From: Flavobacteriales bacterium UBA1958
GTDB taxonomy: Bacteria; Bacteroidota; Bacteroidia; Flavobacteriales_D; Sanyastnellaceae
Assembly: GCA_002336675.1 (NCBI GenBank)
Contig: DDEI01000028.1
Location: 27,280-41,342 of the forward strand
DNA length: 14,063 nucleotides
Reading direction: 5' to 3'
The number at the start of each line of letters is the position of its first letter. Within the stretch, counting starts at the first letter, position 1. Shown here in pieces: positions 1-6,656 of this stretch. The position numbers and the translations under genes are program-made. The notes under the pieces are model-generated. The model was given only the letters and a program-made list of their open reading frames with translations, searched no databases and was not told the DNA's origin.

Positions 1-338
1 TCAACAGCACTAAATAAGAAAACCAAACCATCCAGTACCCTCAAAGACCGATTTACCTCAACAGTAAAATCAACGTGACCCGGAGTATCAATAATATTCA
101 CATGATATTCCTGTCCCCTGTAATCCCAGTTTAATGTAGTAGCTGCTGAAGTAATTGTAATGCCTCTTTCTTGCTCCTGCGCCATCCAATCCATTGTGGC
201 TGCTCCGTCATGAACCTCTCCGATTTTATGACTAACACCACCATAATAAAGAATACGTTCAGTCGTAGTAGTTTTACCAGCATCAATATGTGCGGCAATA
301 CCAATGTTTCTTGTATATGTTAAATTTCTTTTTGCCAT
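1..338 (-). CDS. fusA: Elongation factor G, N-terminal part (truncated by window edge)
   Basis: This is the first 112 codons of the translational GTPase that drives tRNA-mRNA translocation on the ribosome. Reading the minus strand from the ATG at 338 gives MAKRNLTYTRNIGIAAHIDA, followed by GKTTTTER. The G1 P-loop AHIDAGKT spans residues 16-23, the switch I RGITI residues 58-62, and the G3 DTPGH residues 84-88. The frame stays open to base 1, so the rest of the gene lies outside. It is the third gene of an rpsL-rpsG-fusA operon, 32 bases after rpsG. No strong Shine-Dalgarno sequence precedes the ATG, as for most genes here. Identity is certain. A tuf gene often follows, but this cannot be seen. 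Confidence 0.97.
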   Translation of the reverse strand, partial: MAKRNLTYTRNIGIAAHIDAGKTTTTERILYYGGVSHKIGEVHDGAATMDWMAQEQERGITITSAATTLNWDYRGQEYHVNIIDTPGHVDFTVEVNRSLRVLDGLVFLFSAV

Positions 339-370
339 TGTCCTGGTGGAAATTTCCTGATAATCTATTT

Positions 371-838
371 TTAGAATCTAAAGTGAGAGAATGCTTTGTT
401 CGCTTCTGCCATTCTATGTGTGTCTTCTTTTTTCTTAAAAGCTGCTCCTTCCTCTTTAGCTCCCGCTATGATCTCACCAGCCAACTTTTCACTCATTGAC
501 TTCTCGTTCCTTTTTCTTGAATAGCTAATTAACCACTTCATGCCCATACTCAACTTTCTACTATCTCTTATGGGCATTGGGATTTGAAATGTTGCACCTC
601 CCACCCTTTTACTTCTAACCTCAACGGCCGGAGTGATATTCTCCAATGCTTTTTTCCACTGCTCTAAGCCATCTTCACCTGTCTTTTCAGAAACTTTATC
701 AATAGCATCATAAAAGATTTTGAAAGATGTATTCTTCTTACCATCTAACATCAGGTTATTCACAAACCTTGTAACTAGGGTCTCGTTAAACCTTGGGTCA
801 GGTAACGTCCTGTGTTTCTTTGCCGTTCTTCTTCTCAT
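371..838 (-). CDS. rpsG: 30S ribosomal protein uS7
   Basis: Primary 16S rRNA-binding protein that nucleates assembly of the 30S head and lies near the E site. The 155-residue length is normal. The N-terminus MRRRTAKKHRTLPDPRF is characteristic, as are FVNNLMLDGKK, the central PAVEVRSKRVGGATFQIP and the C-terminal half with RKRNEKSMSEKLAGEI. It starts at the ATG at 838, only 9 bases after the rpsL stop, and fusA follows 32 bases later. In E. coli, S7 represses its operon through a structured region between rpsL and rpsG of roughly 100 bases. The 9-base gap here leaves no room for that element, so any feedback would need another site. Confidence 0.98.
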   Translation of the reverse strand: MRRRTAKKHRTLPDPRFNETLVTRFVNNLMLDGKKNTSFKIFYDAIDKVSEKTGEDGLEQWKKALENITPAVEVRSKRVGGATFQIPMPIRDSRKLSMGMKWLISYSRKRNEKSMSEKLAGEIIAGAKEEGAAFKKKEDTHRMAEANKAFSHFRF

Positions 839-847
839 GGTCGGATA

Positions 848-1222
848 TTATTTCTTAGGTCTTTTAGCTCCGTATTTACTTCTTCTTTGAGTTCTCCCCT
901 CAACACCAGCGGTATCCAATGCTCCTCTAACTATGTGGTACCTAACCCCCGGCAAATCCTTCACCCTACCTCCTCTCACTAAAACAATAGAGTGCTCTTG
1001 TAAGTTGTGTCCTTCACCTCCGATATAGGCATTCACCTCTTTACCATTGGTTAATCTAACTCTTGCTACCTTTCTCATGGCAGAGTTCGGCTTTTTAGGA
1101 GTAGTAGTGTATACTCTAACACAAACGCCTCGTCTTTGAGGACATGAGTCTAGCGCTGCTGACTTACTCGTGGTAGTCTTACTTACTCTACCTTTTCTTA
1201 TTAATTGTTGTATTGTTGGCAT
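848..1222 (-). CDS. rpsL: 30S ribosomal protein uS12
   Basis: Decoding-centre protein of the small subunit and first gene of the str operon. The 124 residues match the family length from MPTIQQLIRKGR to the basic tail GAKRPKK. The two loops linked to streptomycin response, TTTPKKPNSA (Lys43) and GGRVKDLPG (Lys88), carry the wild-type lysines, so the protein itself predicts no streptomycin resistance. Asp89 is the residue methylthiolated by RimO in other bacteria. A Bacteroidota-type promoter lies about 60 bases upstream, and the leader contains a short inverted repeat. No Shine-Dalgarno sequence is visible before the ATG at 1222. Confidence 0.98.
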   Translation of the reverse strand: MPTIQQLIRKGRVSKTTTSKSAALDSCPQRRGVCVRVYTTTPKKPNSAMRKVARVRLTNGKEVNAYIGGEGHNLQEHSIVLVRGGRVKDLPGVRYHIVRGALDTAGVEGRTQRRSKYGAKRPKK

Positions 1223-1259
1223 TCGCGTTAATTTCTAAACATTCTGCATGCAAAATTCT

Positions 1260-1279
1260 CCCAAACCAATTTTTTTGGG
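1260..1279 (-). repeat. Inverted repeat in the rpsL leader
   Basis: CCCAAA (1260-1265) and TTTGGG (1274-1279) form a 6-bp perfect stem around an 8-base loop. It lies almost exactly where the mRNA from the predicted promoter would begin. It could be a 5' stability hairpin or a regulatory site, or could be chance in this A/T-rich stretch. Confidence 0.35.
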
Positions 1280-1283
1280 TGTG

Positions 1284-1313
1284 CAAATGTACTAATCTTT
1301 TTAGAGATAGCAA
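1284..1313 (-). promoter_or_regulatory. Bacteroidota housekeeping promoter of the str operon
   Basis: On the minus strand, TTG (1313-1311) is followed by 19 bases and then TACATTTG (1291-1284). This fits the phylum's -33/-7 consensus TTG-N19/20-TAnnTTTG without a mismatch. Transcription would begin near 1278-1281 and give a leader of about 57 bases before rpsL. An 11-base A-run at 1336-1346 (T-run on the minus strand) lies just upstream of the -33 element and could act as an UP-like element. The match is direct; activity is inferred. Confidence 0.75.
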
Positions 1314-1469
1314 TACCCTGCTTTTAATAATTTCCAAAAAAAAAAAGATTGTATTAATAATTGGTTACTTGACTTTTTTACTCGTAGACTCTTAGTCACT
1401 GAACTACAATTATTTATCGGCGAATAAAAAGAACATGATATTTATTCATATCCACCAAAAATGTTTCTT

Positions 1470-1477
1470 TAATTTTG
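1470..1477 (+). promoter_or_regulatory. Candidate -7 element of the helicase gene
   Basis: TAATTTTG matches the Bacteroidota -7 consensus TAnnTTTG exactly, but no TTG -33 element lies 19-21 bases upstream. It ends only 4 bases before the ATG at 1482, so a transcript from it would be nearly leaderless. This is weak evidence for a promoter; the real one may lie elsewhere between 1314 and 1470. Confidence 0.3.
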
Positions 1478-1481
1478 ATGA

Positions 1482-3752
1482 ATGGAATTTCTCCAAGAAT
1501 TAAACAAACCTCAGTTAGAGGCTGCCACTCATATTAATGGGCCAATGATGGTGATCGCCGGAGCTGGCTCAGGCAAAACTCGGGTTTTAACCTATCGCAT
1601 AGCTCACCTCATCAAAAATGGAGTTGATCCTTTTAACATCATTTCTCTAACTTTCACCAACAAGGCTGCAAGGGAAATGAAAACGAGAATCAGCGATATC
1701 ATTGGTGAAAACGAGGGTAGAAATATATGGATGGGAACATTTCACTCTATCTTTTCTCGAATATTAAGAATTGAAGCAGAGAAACTAAACTACCCCTCTA
1801 ATTTTACTATTTACGATACTCAGGATACTAAGAGCTTAATCAAATCGATAATAAAAGAATTAGGTATTGACGAAAAGGTGTATAAAGTGGGCATGGTTTA
1901 TGGAAGGATTAGCGGTGCAAAAAACAACCTTATCTCTGCTGTGAATTACGCTACAAATCCTGAAATTCAAGAGGAGGATAAGAGAACAGGAAAACCAGAG
2001 ATAGGAAGAATATACAAAGCCTACGTCCAAAGATGTTTTAGGTCAGGAGCAATGGATTTTGACGATTTACTCTTCAACACCAACGTTCTATTAAGGGACT
2101 TTCCTGAAGTACTAGTCAAATATCAGCACAAGTTTAAATACATCCTTGTAGATGAGTATCAAGACACTAATTTTAGTCAGTATTTAATTATCAAACAACT
2201 CGCCGCTGCCCATGAAAACATATGTGTAGTTGGAGATGACGCTCAGTCCATTTATAGCTTCAGAGGCGCTAACATCCAAAATATTTTAAATTTCCAAAAA
2301 GATTATCCCGACTTTAAAATTTACAAGCTTGAGCAAAATTACAGGAGTTCAAAAACCATCGTGGAGGCTGCAAACAATGTTATAGCAAATAATAAGGAAC
2401 AGATTCCAAAAGAAGTATGGACCTCTAATGAAGAGGGAGAAAAAATAAAATTGCAACGCTCTTTATCTGATAATGATGAGGGCGTTTTCGTGGCCAACGA
2501 AATATTTAACCTAAAGAACAACAAACAATTATCTAACGATAAGTTCGCCATATTGTATCGAACCAATGCACAGTCCAGATCATTTGAAGAAGCATTAAGA
2601 AGACTCAACTTGGCTTATAAAATCTACGGCGGACAGTCTTTCTATCAGAGAAAGGAAATTAAAAATCTCCTTGCTTATTTTAGATTAGCAGCCAACAATA
2701 ATGATGAAGAAGCTTTAAAAAGAGTCATTAACTACCCTGCTCGGGGAATAGGTAAAACTAGCTTGGACAAACTAACTATTGCCGCTAATGAAAATTCAAC
2801 ATCGCTTTGGGAGGTTATTAAATCACCCTCAAAATTTGGCTTAAAGTTTAATTCAGGCACTCTAAATAAGTTCGAATCCTTTTATTCTATGATAAGAAGT
2901 TTCAGCGTAAGATTAGATAGCAATGACGCTTATGACTTAGCTAAGGAAATGGCTAAGACTACAGGAATTCTGAAGGAGCTAGGTGGAGATAAAACGCCTG
3001 AGGGAATAAGTCGGTTTGAAAATATTCAGGAATTACTTAATGGAATTAAGGAATTCTCCGATTCAGACGGAGATGGTGATTTAAAAAAACTAAGCGACTT
3101 TCTGATTGACGTAGCTCTTTTAACAGATGCGGATGCAGATGATGACTCTGAACCCAAGGTTTCTCTTATGACAATACACGCCGCAAAAGGGCTAGAGTTC
3201 CCTGTTGTGTTTCTCGTAGGGCTAGAAGAAAACTTGTTCCCTTCGCAACTATCTTTAAACTCTAGAGCCGATCTAGAGGAGGAGAGAAGGCTTTTTTATG
3301 TAGCCATCACAAGAGCAGAAAAAACACTTGTTTTGAGCTATGCTCAAACTAGGTTTAGGTGGGGTAATCTCATCCAATGTGAACCGAGTAGGTTTGTAGA
3401 CGAAATAGATGCTCAATTCCTTGAGTTTCCCTCTAAAACAACTGAGCCAAAAAGAAAAGCATTCTCATTTGATCAAGAAAGAATAAATTTCAGTTCTACT
3501 GGAAAATCAACTTCTCAAAACCCAAATTTGAAGCCAGTAAGAAAACTAAAAACAAGTCCCCCAAGTAATTTTGAATCAGATGATGCTAGCCTTATAGCAA
3601 CAGGAATGGAGGTCATGCACGAAAAATTCGGTAAAGGAAAGGTTATAGCCACTGAAGGTGAATCGCCGAATAAAAAAGCTACCGTTTTCTTTCCTAGGGT
3701 TGGCCATAAACAACTCTTACTTCGATTCGCTAAAGTCAAGATTCTGAACTAA
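1482..3752 (+). CDS. pcrA: UvrD/PcrA-type superfamily 1A DNA helicase
   Basis: ATP-driven 3'-5' DNA helicase/translocase for repair and for removing obstacles from DNA. The 756 residues carry the full SF1A set: Q-motif LNKPQLEAA (residues 7-15), Walker A AGAGSGKT (26-33), Walker B/motif II VDEYQDT (223-229), motif III GDDAQSIYSFRGA (251-263) and motif IV LEQNYRS (283-289). Near the C-terminus are motif V (TIHAAKGLEFPVVFLVGLEE) and motif VI (RRLFYVAITRAEK). The last ~50 residues (GMEVMHEKFGKGKV...) resemble the PcrA/UvrD Tudor-like tail that contacts RNA polymerase in other bacteria. The gene is divergent from the str operon and is followed by DUF4290. PcrA is favoured over Rep because of this tail; pcrA and uvrD are used interchangeably in this phylum. 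Confidence 0.95.
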   Translation: MEFLQELNKPQLEAATHINGPMMVIAGAGSGKTRVLTYRIAHLIKNGVDPFNIISLTFTNKAAREMKTRISDIIGENEGRNIWMGTFHSIFSRILRIEAEKLNYPSNFTIYDTQDTKSLIKSIIKELGIDEKVYKVGMVYGRISGAKNNLISAVNYATNPEIQEEDKRTGKPEIGRIYKAYVQRCFRSGAMDFDDLLFNTNVLLRDFPEVLVKYQHKFKYILVDEYQDTNFSQYLIIKQLAAAHENICVVGDDAQSIYSFRGANIQNILNFQKDYPDFKIYKLEQNYRSSKTIVEAANNVIANNKEQIPKEVWTSNEEGEKIKLQRSLSDNDEGVFVANEIFNLKNNKQLSNDKFAILYRTNAQSRSFEEALRRLNLAYKIYGGQSFYQRKEIKNLLAYFRLAANNNDEEALKRVINYPARGIGKTSLDKLTIAANENSTSLWEVIKSPSKFGLKFNSGTLNKFESFYSMIRSFSVRLDSNDAYDLAKEMAKTTGILKELGGDKTPEGISRFENIQELLNGIKEFSDSDGDGDLKKLSDFLIDVALLTDADADDDSEPKVSLMTIHAAKGLEFPVVFLVGLEENLFPSQLSLNSRADLEEERRLFYVAITRAEKTLVLSYAQTRFRWGNLIQCEPSRFVDEIDAQFLEFPSKTTEPKRKAFSFDQERINFSSTGKSTSQNPNLKPVRKLKTSPPSNFESDDASLIATGMEVMHEKFGKGKVIATEGESPNKKATVFFPRVGHKQLLLRFAKVKILN

Positions 3753-3778
3753 AACAAAAGATTATCCTTTAATAGAGT

Positions 3779-3786
3779 TAAATTTG
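3779..3786 (+). promoter_or_regulatory. Candidate -7 element upstream of the DUF4290 gene
   Basis: TAAATTTG is a perfect match to TAnnTTTG in the 70-base gap after the helicase, but no convincing -33 TTG is present at the right distance. Initiation near 3790 would give a leader of about 34 bases to the ATG at 3824. Only half of the promoter is supported. Confidence 0.35.
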
Positions 3787-3810
3787 CAGCGCAATAAAGT
3801 TTTGAAAAAT

Positions 3811-3815
3811 GGAGG
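3811..3815 (+). promoter_or_regulatory. Strong Shine-Dalgarno sequence for the DUF4290 gene
   Basis: GGAGG lies 8 bases before the ATG at 3824, which is ideal spacing. An earlier in-frame ATG at 3809 overlaps this motif and would waste it. The site therefore selects 3824 as the start. No other gene in the window has a comparable match. Confidence 0.6.
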
Positions 3816-3823
3816 TATTTAAA

Positions 3824-4441
3824 ATGGAGTACAATTCAAGCAGACCTGATTTAATCATACCTGAATATGGGAGGAATGTTCATAATATGGTAGCTTACGC
3901 CTTGGAACTAGCGGATAGAGATGAACGAAACAAGGCTGTAAGCGCGATTATTAGTGTTATGGGACAACTTTCTCCGCACTTAAGGGATGTTGAAGACTAC
4001 AAACATAAGCTTTGGGATCATTTGCATATCATAAGCAATTTTGAATTGGATGTAGATTCTCCATACGCAAAACCAGCGCCAGAAGAACTAGCAGAAAAAC
4101 CTCAACGAGTTCCTTATCCGCAATCTAATTTGAAGTACGGTCATTACGGAAAGAACATTCAGAACATTATTAATGTTTGTAAGGACTTCGAGGATGGCGA
4201 GGAGAAGGAGCAGTTAAAAGTTGTTATAGCCAACTTAATGAAAAGACATTATATGGTCTATAATCAGAGTTCAGTTGTAGATCACACTATAAAAAAACAA
4301 CTAAAAGAAATGAGTGATGGGAAACTCGAACTGGCGGAAGATGTCCAACTAGCTCATGTAGCTGACATACCCGCAGCTGGCAAATCACATCATCATAAAA
4401 AGAAAAAGGCCCCATTTAAAAAGAATTATAAGAAGCGATAG
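3824..4441 (+). CDS. DUF4290 family protein of unknown function
   Basis: A soluble protein of 205 residues belonging to a conserved Bacteroidota family without an assigned function. The N-terminus (MEYNSSRPDLIIPEYGRNVH) and the segment MGQLSPHLRDVEDYKHKLWDH, including its invariant-looking HLRD and KHKLWDHL, are the family hallmarks as I remember them. A related block, KYGHYGKNIQNII, begins near residue 106 and echoes the N-terminal EYGRNVHNMV. The tail is very basic (HHHKKKKAPFKK, ending KNYKKR), which suggests contact with nucleic acid, an inference only. No signal peptide or membrane segment is seen. I place the start at 3824 rather than the in-frame ATG at 3809, because of the GGAGG and because relatives begin with a ...YN... 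motif. A terminator follows, separating it from murA. Confidence 0.88.
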   Translation: MEYNSSRPDLIIPEYGRNVHNMVAYALELADRDERNKAVSAIISVMGQLSPHLRDVEDYKHKLWDHLHIISNFELDVDSPYAKPAPEELAEKPQRVPYPQSNLKYGHYGKNIQNIINVCKDFEDGEEKEQLKVVIANLMKRHYMVYNQSSVVDHTIKKQLKEMSDGKLELAEDVQLAHVADIPAAGKSHHHKKKKAPFKKNYKKR

Positions 4442-4465
4442 ACATTTCCATTTTCATATGTCAAT

Positions 4466-4500
4466 AAAAAACTCAGAGATTTTTCTTTGAGTTTTTTTTT
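4466..4500 (+). terminator. Intrinsic terminator after the DUF4290 gene
   Basis: AAAACTCA (4468-4475) pairs with TGAGTTTT (4488-4495). The stem extends inward by a G-T pair and AGA/TCT to 12 bp, with a TTTT loop, and ends in nine T. The stem is A/T-rich but well formed. Confidence 0.75.
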
Positions 4501-4533
4501 GTGCCAAATTTACTGAGAATTTAAAAAATTAAT

Positions 4534-5850
4534 ATGTCGTCATTTATAGTAGAAGGAGGCCACCAATTAAAAGGTGAAGTAATACCACAGGGAGCAAAGA
4601 ACGAAGCCTTGCAAATTTTATGTGCAGTTCTTCTAACATCCGAGGAAGTAGTCATAAAAAACATTCCTGACATTGTCGATGTCAAAAAACTAATAGACCT
4701 ACTTCAAGATTTAGGTGTAGAAGTCAACAAACTATCTGAATCTGATTATAAATTCAAAGCAGAAAACGTAAACTTAAATTATTTGGAATCAGAGGAGTTT
4801 AAGAAGAAGGGTGCCTCACTAAGAGGGTCGATTATGATAGTAGGCCCGCTTCTTGCACGTTTCGGCAAAGGCTTCATCCCGAAACCAGGCGGAGATAAGA
4901 TAGGAAGGAGAAGATTAGATACTCACTTCATAGGCTTTCAAAAACTCGGAGCGAAATTTGACTACGACCCTGTGAATCAATTCTACAGAGTAACGGGAAA
5001 CCCACTTAAAGGAGCCTACATGCTGCTAGACGAGGCTTCTGTTACCGGAACGGCCAACATAGTGATGGCAGCAAGCATGGCAGAGGGAGAAACAACAATT
5101 TACAATGCTGCCTGTGAACCTTACTTACAGCAGCTATGTGAGATGATTAACAGAATGGGAGGTAAAATCACTGGCGTTGGCTCTAATCTGTTAAAAATAG
5201 AAGGCGTGAAATCCTTAAAAGGAACCGAACATAGAGTGCTGCCTGATATGATAGAAATCGGAAGTTTCATAGGACTAGCTGCCATGACAGGTTCAGAAAT
5301 TACAATAAAAGATGTATCTTATGATAAGCTAGGTGTTATACCTACTATTTTCAGAAGAATGGGCATTAAACTGGAGAGAAGAGGAGACGATATATACGTT
5401 CCAGCTCAAAATAATTATGAAATCGAATCATTTATTGATGGCTCAATAATGACTATTTCCGATGCCCCTTGGCCAGGTTTTACCCCAGATTTGTTGAGCA
5501 TAGTTTTAGTCACTGCTACTCAAGCAAGAGGCTCGGTACTTATTCATCAAAAAATGTTTGAGAGTAGACTTTTCTTTGTGGATAAACTAATCGATATGGG
5601 AGCTAAAATAATCCTATGTGATCCTCACAGGGCCACAGTAATAGGTTTAGATAAAAAAGCCCCTCTAAAAGGAGTAACAATGACAAGCCCTGATATTAGA
5701 GCAGGCGTATCGCTTCTAATCGCAGCGCTTTCTGCTGATGGAACTAGTACAATCCACAATATTAACCAAATAGACAGAGGATACCAAAATATTGACACTC
5801 GACTAAGGGCTCTTGGAGCTAAAATCACAAGAGTAGACTCTCCGAAATAG
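4534..5850 (+). CDS. murA: UDP-N-acetylglucosamine 1-carboxyvinyltransferase (Asp-type active site)
   Basis: Catalyses the first committed step of peptidoglycan synthesis in the cytoplasm, transferring enolpyruvate from PEP to UDP-GlcNAc. The 438 residues cover both EPSP-synthase-like domains. By E. coli numbering, Lys22-Asn23 are present (GAKNEAL, residues 22-23), Arg120 corresponds to Arg126, Asp305 to Asp319 (PGFTPDLLS), and Arg397 to Arg389 (SPDIRAG). The mobile-loop catalytic Cys115 is replaced: the loop reads PKPGGDKIGRRR, with Asp121 (codon 4894-4896) at the Cys position. In other bacteria Asp at this site keeps activity and prevents alkylation by fosfomycin. The loop is otherwise intact, so this is an Asp-type MurA and not a dead copy. 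There is no Shine-Dalgarno sequence; the leader is A/T-rich. Confidence 0.96.
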   Translation: MSSFIVEGGHQLKGEVIPQGAKNEALQILCAVLLTSEEVVIKNIPDIVDVKKLIDLLQDLGVEVNKLSESDYKFKAENVNLNYLESEEFKKKGASLRGSIMIVGPLLARFGKGFIPKPGGDKIGRRRLDTHFIGFQKLGAKFDYDPVNQFYRVTGNPLKGAYMLLDEASVTGTANIVMAASMAEGETTIYNAACEPYLQQLCEMINRMGGKITGVGSNLLKIEGVKSLKGTEHRVLPDMIEIGSFIGLAAMTGSEITIKDVSYDKLGVIPTIFRRMGIKLERRGDDIYVPAQNNYEIESFIDGSIMTISDAPWPGFTPDLLSIVLVTATQARGSVLIHQKMFESRLFFVDKLIDMGAKIILCDPHRATVIGLDKKAPLKGVTMTSPDIRAGVSLLIAALSADGTSTIHNINQIDRGYQNIDTRLRALGAKITRVDSPK

Positions 5851-5874
5851 AGCACTATTTTTAGTGGAACAGTG

Positions 5875-5906
5875 TTTGTATTTAACACGGAGAAGATATA
5901 ACTTTA
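5875..5906 (+). promoter_or_regulatory. Candidate promoter of the thioredoxin-like gene
   Basis: TTTG (5875-5878), 20 bases, then TAACTTTA (5899-5906) fits the Bacteroidota -33/-7 pattern with one mismatch at the last -7 base. The leader would be about 15-18 bases. An overlapping TGGAAC-N5-TTTGT (5865-5879) faintly resembles a -24/-12 promoter but lacks the -12 GC. Confidence 0.45.
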
Positions 5907-5927
5907 AGCAAAAATTAAAAGTATAAT

Positions 5928-6461
5928 ATGAAAGCTCGAAATATAACTATGATTTTAGCCTTAGCCCTTCTAGGGTTTGGATTTAGTATAGGAAACGGGG
6001 TGAAGATAGGAACTACCGTAGGAGATCAGGCCCCAGAATTATCACTAAAAGGGCTAAATGGAGAAACGATCAAACTTTCCGATTTAAAAGGAAAAATTGT
6101 ACTAGTCGATTTTTGGGCAAGCTGGTGTGGACCCTGTAGAAGAGAAAACCCTAATGTAATTCGTGCTTACAAGAAATACCAAAAAGCCAAGTTTCATAGG
6201 GCTGAAGGGTTTGAAGTTTTAAGCGTTTCATTAGACAAGAATAAAGAGGCTTGGGAGGCGGCAGTAAAAAAAGATGGCCTGTTTTGGGATCATCATGTAA
6301 GCGACTTAAAAGGTTGGTCTTCTGAAGCAGCAGGACTGTACAATGTCTCCTCTATCCCCACTAGTTTTTTAATCGATGAAAACGGTGTTATTCTCGCTAA
6401 GAACCTGAGAGGATTGGGTATAGATAAAGCGGTAGACGCACATGTGAAAAAATTCAAATAG
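5928..6461 (+). CDS. Exported thioredoxin-like protein, TlpA/ResA family
   Basis: Probably a periplasmic thiol-disulfide oxidoreductase. The 177-residue protein begins with a basic pair and a hydrophobic stretch (about residues 6-21, ITMILALALLGFGFSI), typical of a signal peptide or membrane anchor. There is no lipobox cysteine. The AhpC/TSA-thioredoxin fold starts near residue 31 (TVGDQAPELSLKGLNG). The redox motif WCGPC places the two cysteines at 67 and 70, and the cis-proline is in SSIPTSF (Pro144). Family members reduce apocytochrome c or other exported proteins; the substrate here cannot be told. It stands alone between murA and a strong terminator and has its own candidate promoter, so it is probably a single-gene unit. 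Confidence 0.92.
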   Translation: MKARNITMILALALLGFGFSIGNGVKIGTTVGDQAPELSLKGLNGETIKLSDLKGKIVLVDFWASWCGPCRRENPNVIRAYKKYQKAKFHRAEGFEVLSVSLDKNKEAWEAAVKKDGLFWDHHVSDLKGWSSEAAGLYNVSSIPTSFLIDENGVILAKNLRGLGIDKAVDAHVKKFK

Positions 6462-6482
6462 CTCCTAACTCGAGTTAATTTT

Positions 6483-6511
6483 AAAAGCAGGCTTATAGCC
6501 TGCTTTTTTTT
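6483..6511 (+). terminator. Intrinsic terminator after the thioredoxin-like gene
   Basis: A perfect 11-bp stem (AAAAGCAGGCT, 6483-6493, with AGCCTGCTTTT, 6497-6507) closes a TAT loop and runs into eight T. It is the strongest terminator in the window. A 12-bp palindrome TAACTCGAGTTA (6466-6477) lies just before it. Confidence 0.9.
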
Positions 6512-6630
6512 GGCTGAAAATGAGGTGCCTCTTGATTATTATCTCATAATAAAAAAAGTAATCATCCATTATCGCAAGGCATAACAGCAAACATAATGTC
6601 AGCTTATAAGCCTACCCGAAATAAGAAAAT

Positions 6631-6643
6631 TGACAGTTTGTCA
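6631..6643 (+). repeat. Inverted repeat TGACA-GTT-TGTCA upstream of grpE
   Basis: A perfect 5-bp inverted repeat with a 3-base spacer ends 13 bases before the -24 element of the candidate grpE promoter. Its centre is near -46 relative to the predicted start. The form suits a dimeric regulator. That is close to the promoter for a sigma-54 enhancer site, so it may bind a repressor or another factor. Two other inverted repeats lie further upstream: TTATTAT-CTC-ATAATAA (6536-6552) and GCTTATAAGC (6602-6611). Confidence 0.5.
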
Positions 6644-6656
6644 TTAATGTAATTGC

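Noticed and set aside
1336..1346. Eleven-A run as a slippage or phase-variation tract
   Set aside because: It is intergenic and upstream of the str promoter; an UP-like element is a simpler explanation.
1213..1395. Small open reading frame between rpsL and the helicase gene
   Set aside because: It overlaps the start of rpsL and its promoter, has no recognisable protein features, and contains the poly-A run.
5865..5879. TGGAAC-N5-TTTGT upstream of the thioredoxin-like gene as a second sigma-54 promoter
   Set aside because: The essential -12 GC is replaced by GT, and an overlapping TTTG-N20-TAACTTTA fits the housekeeping pattern better.
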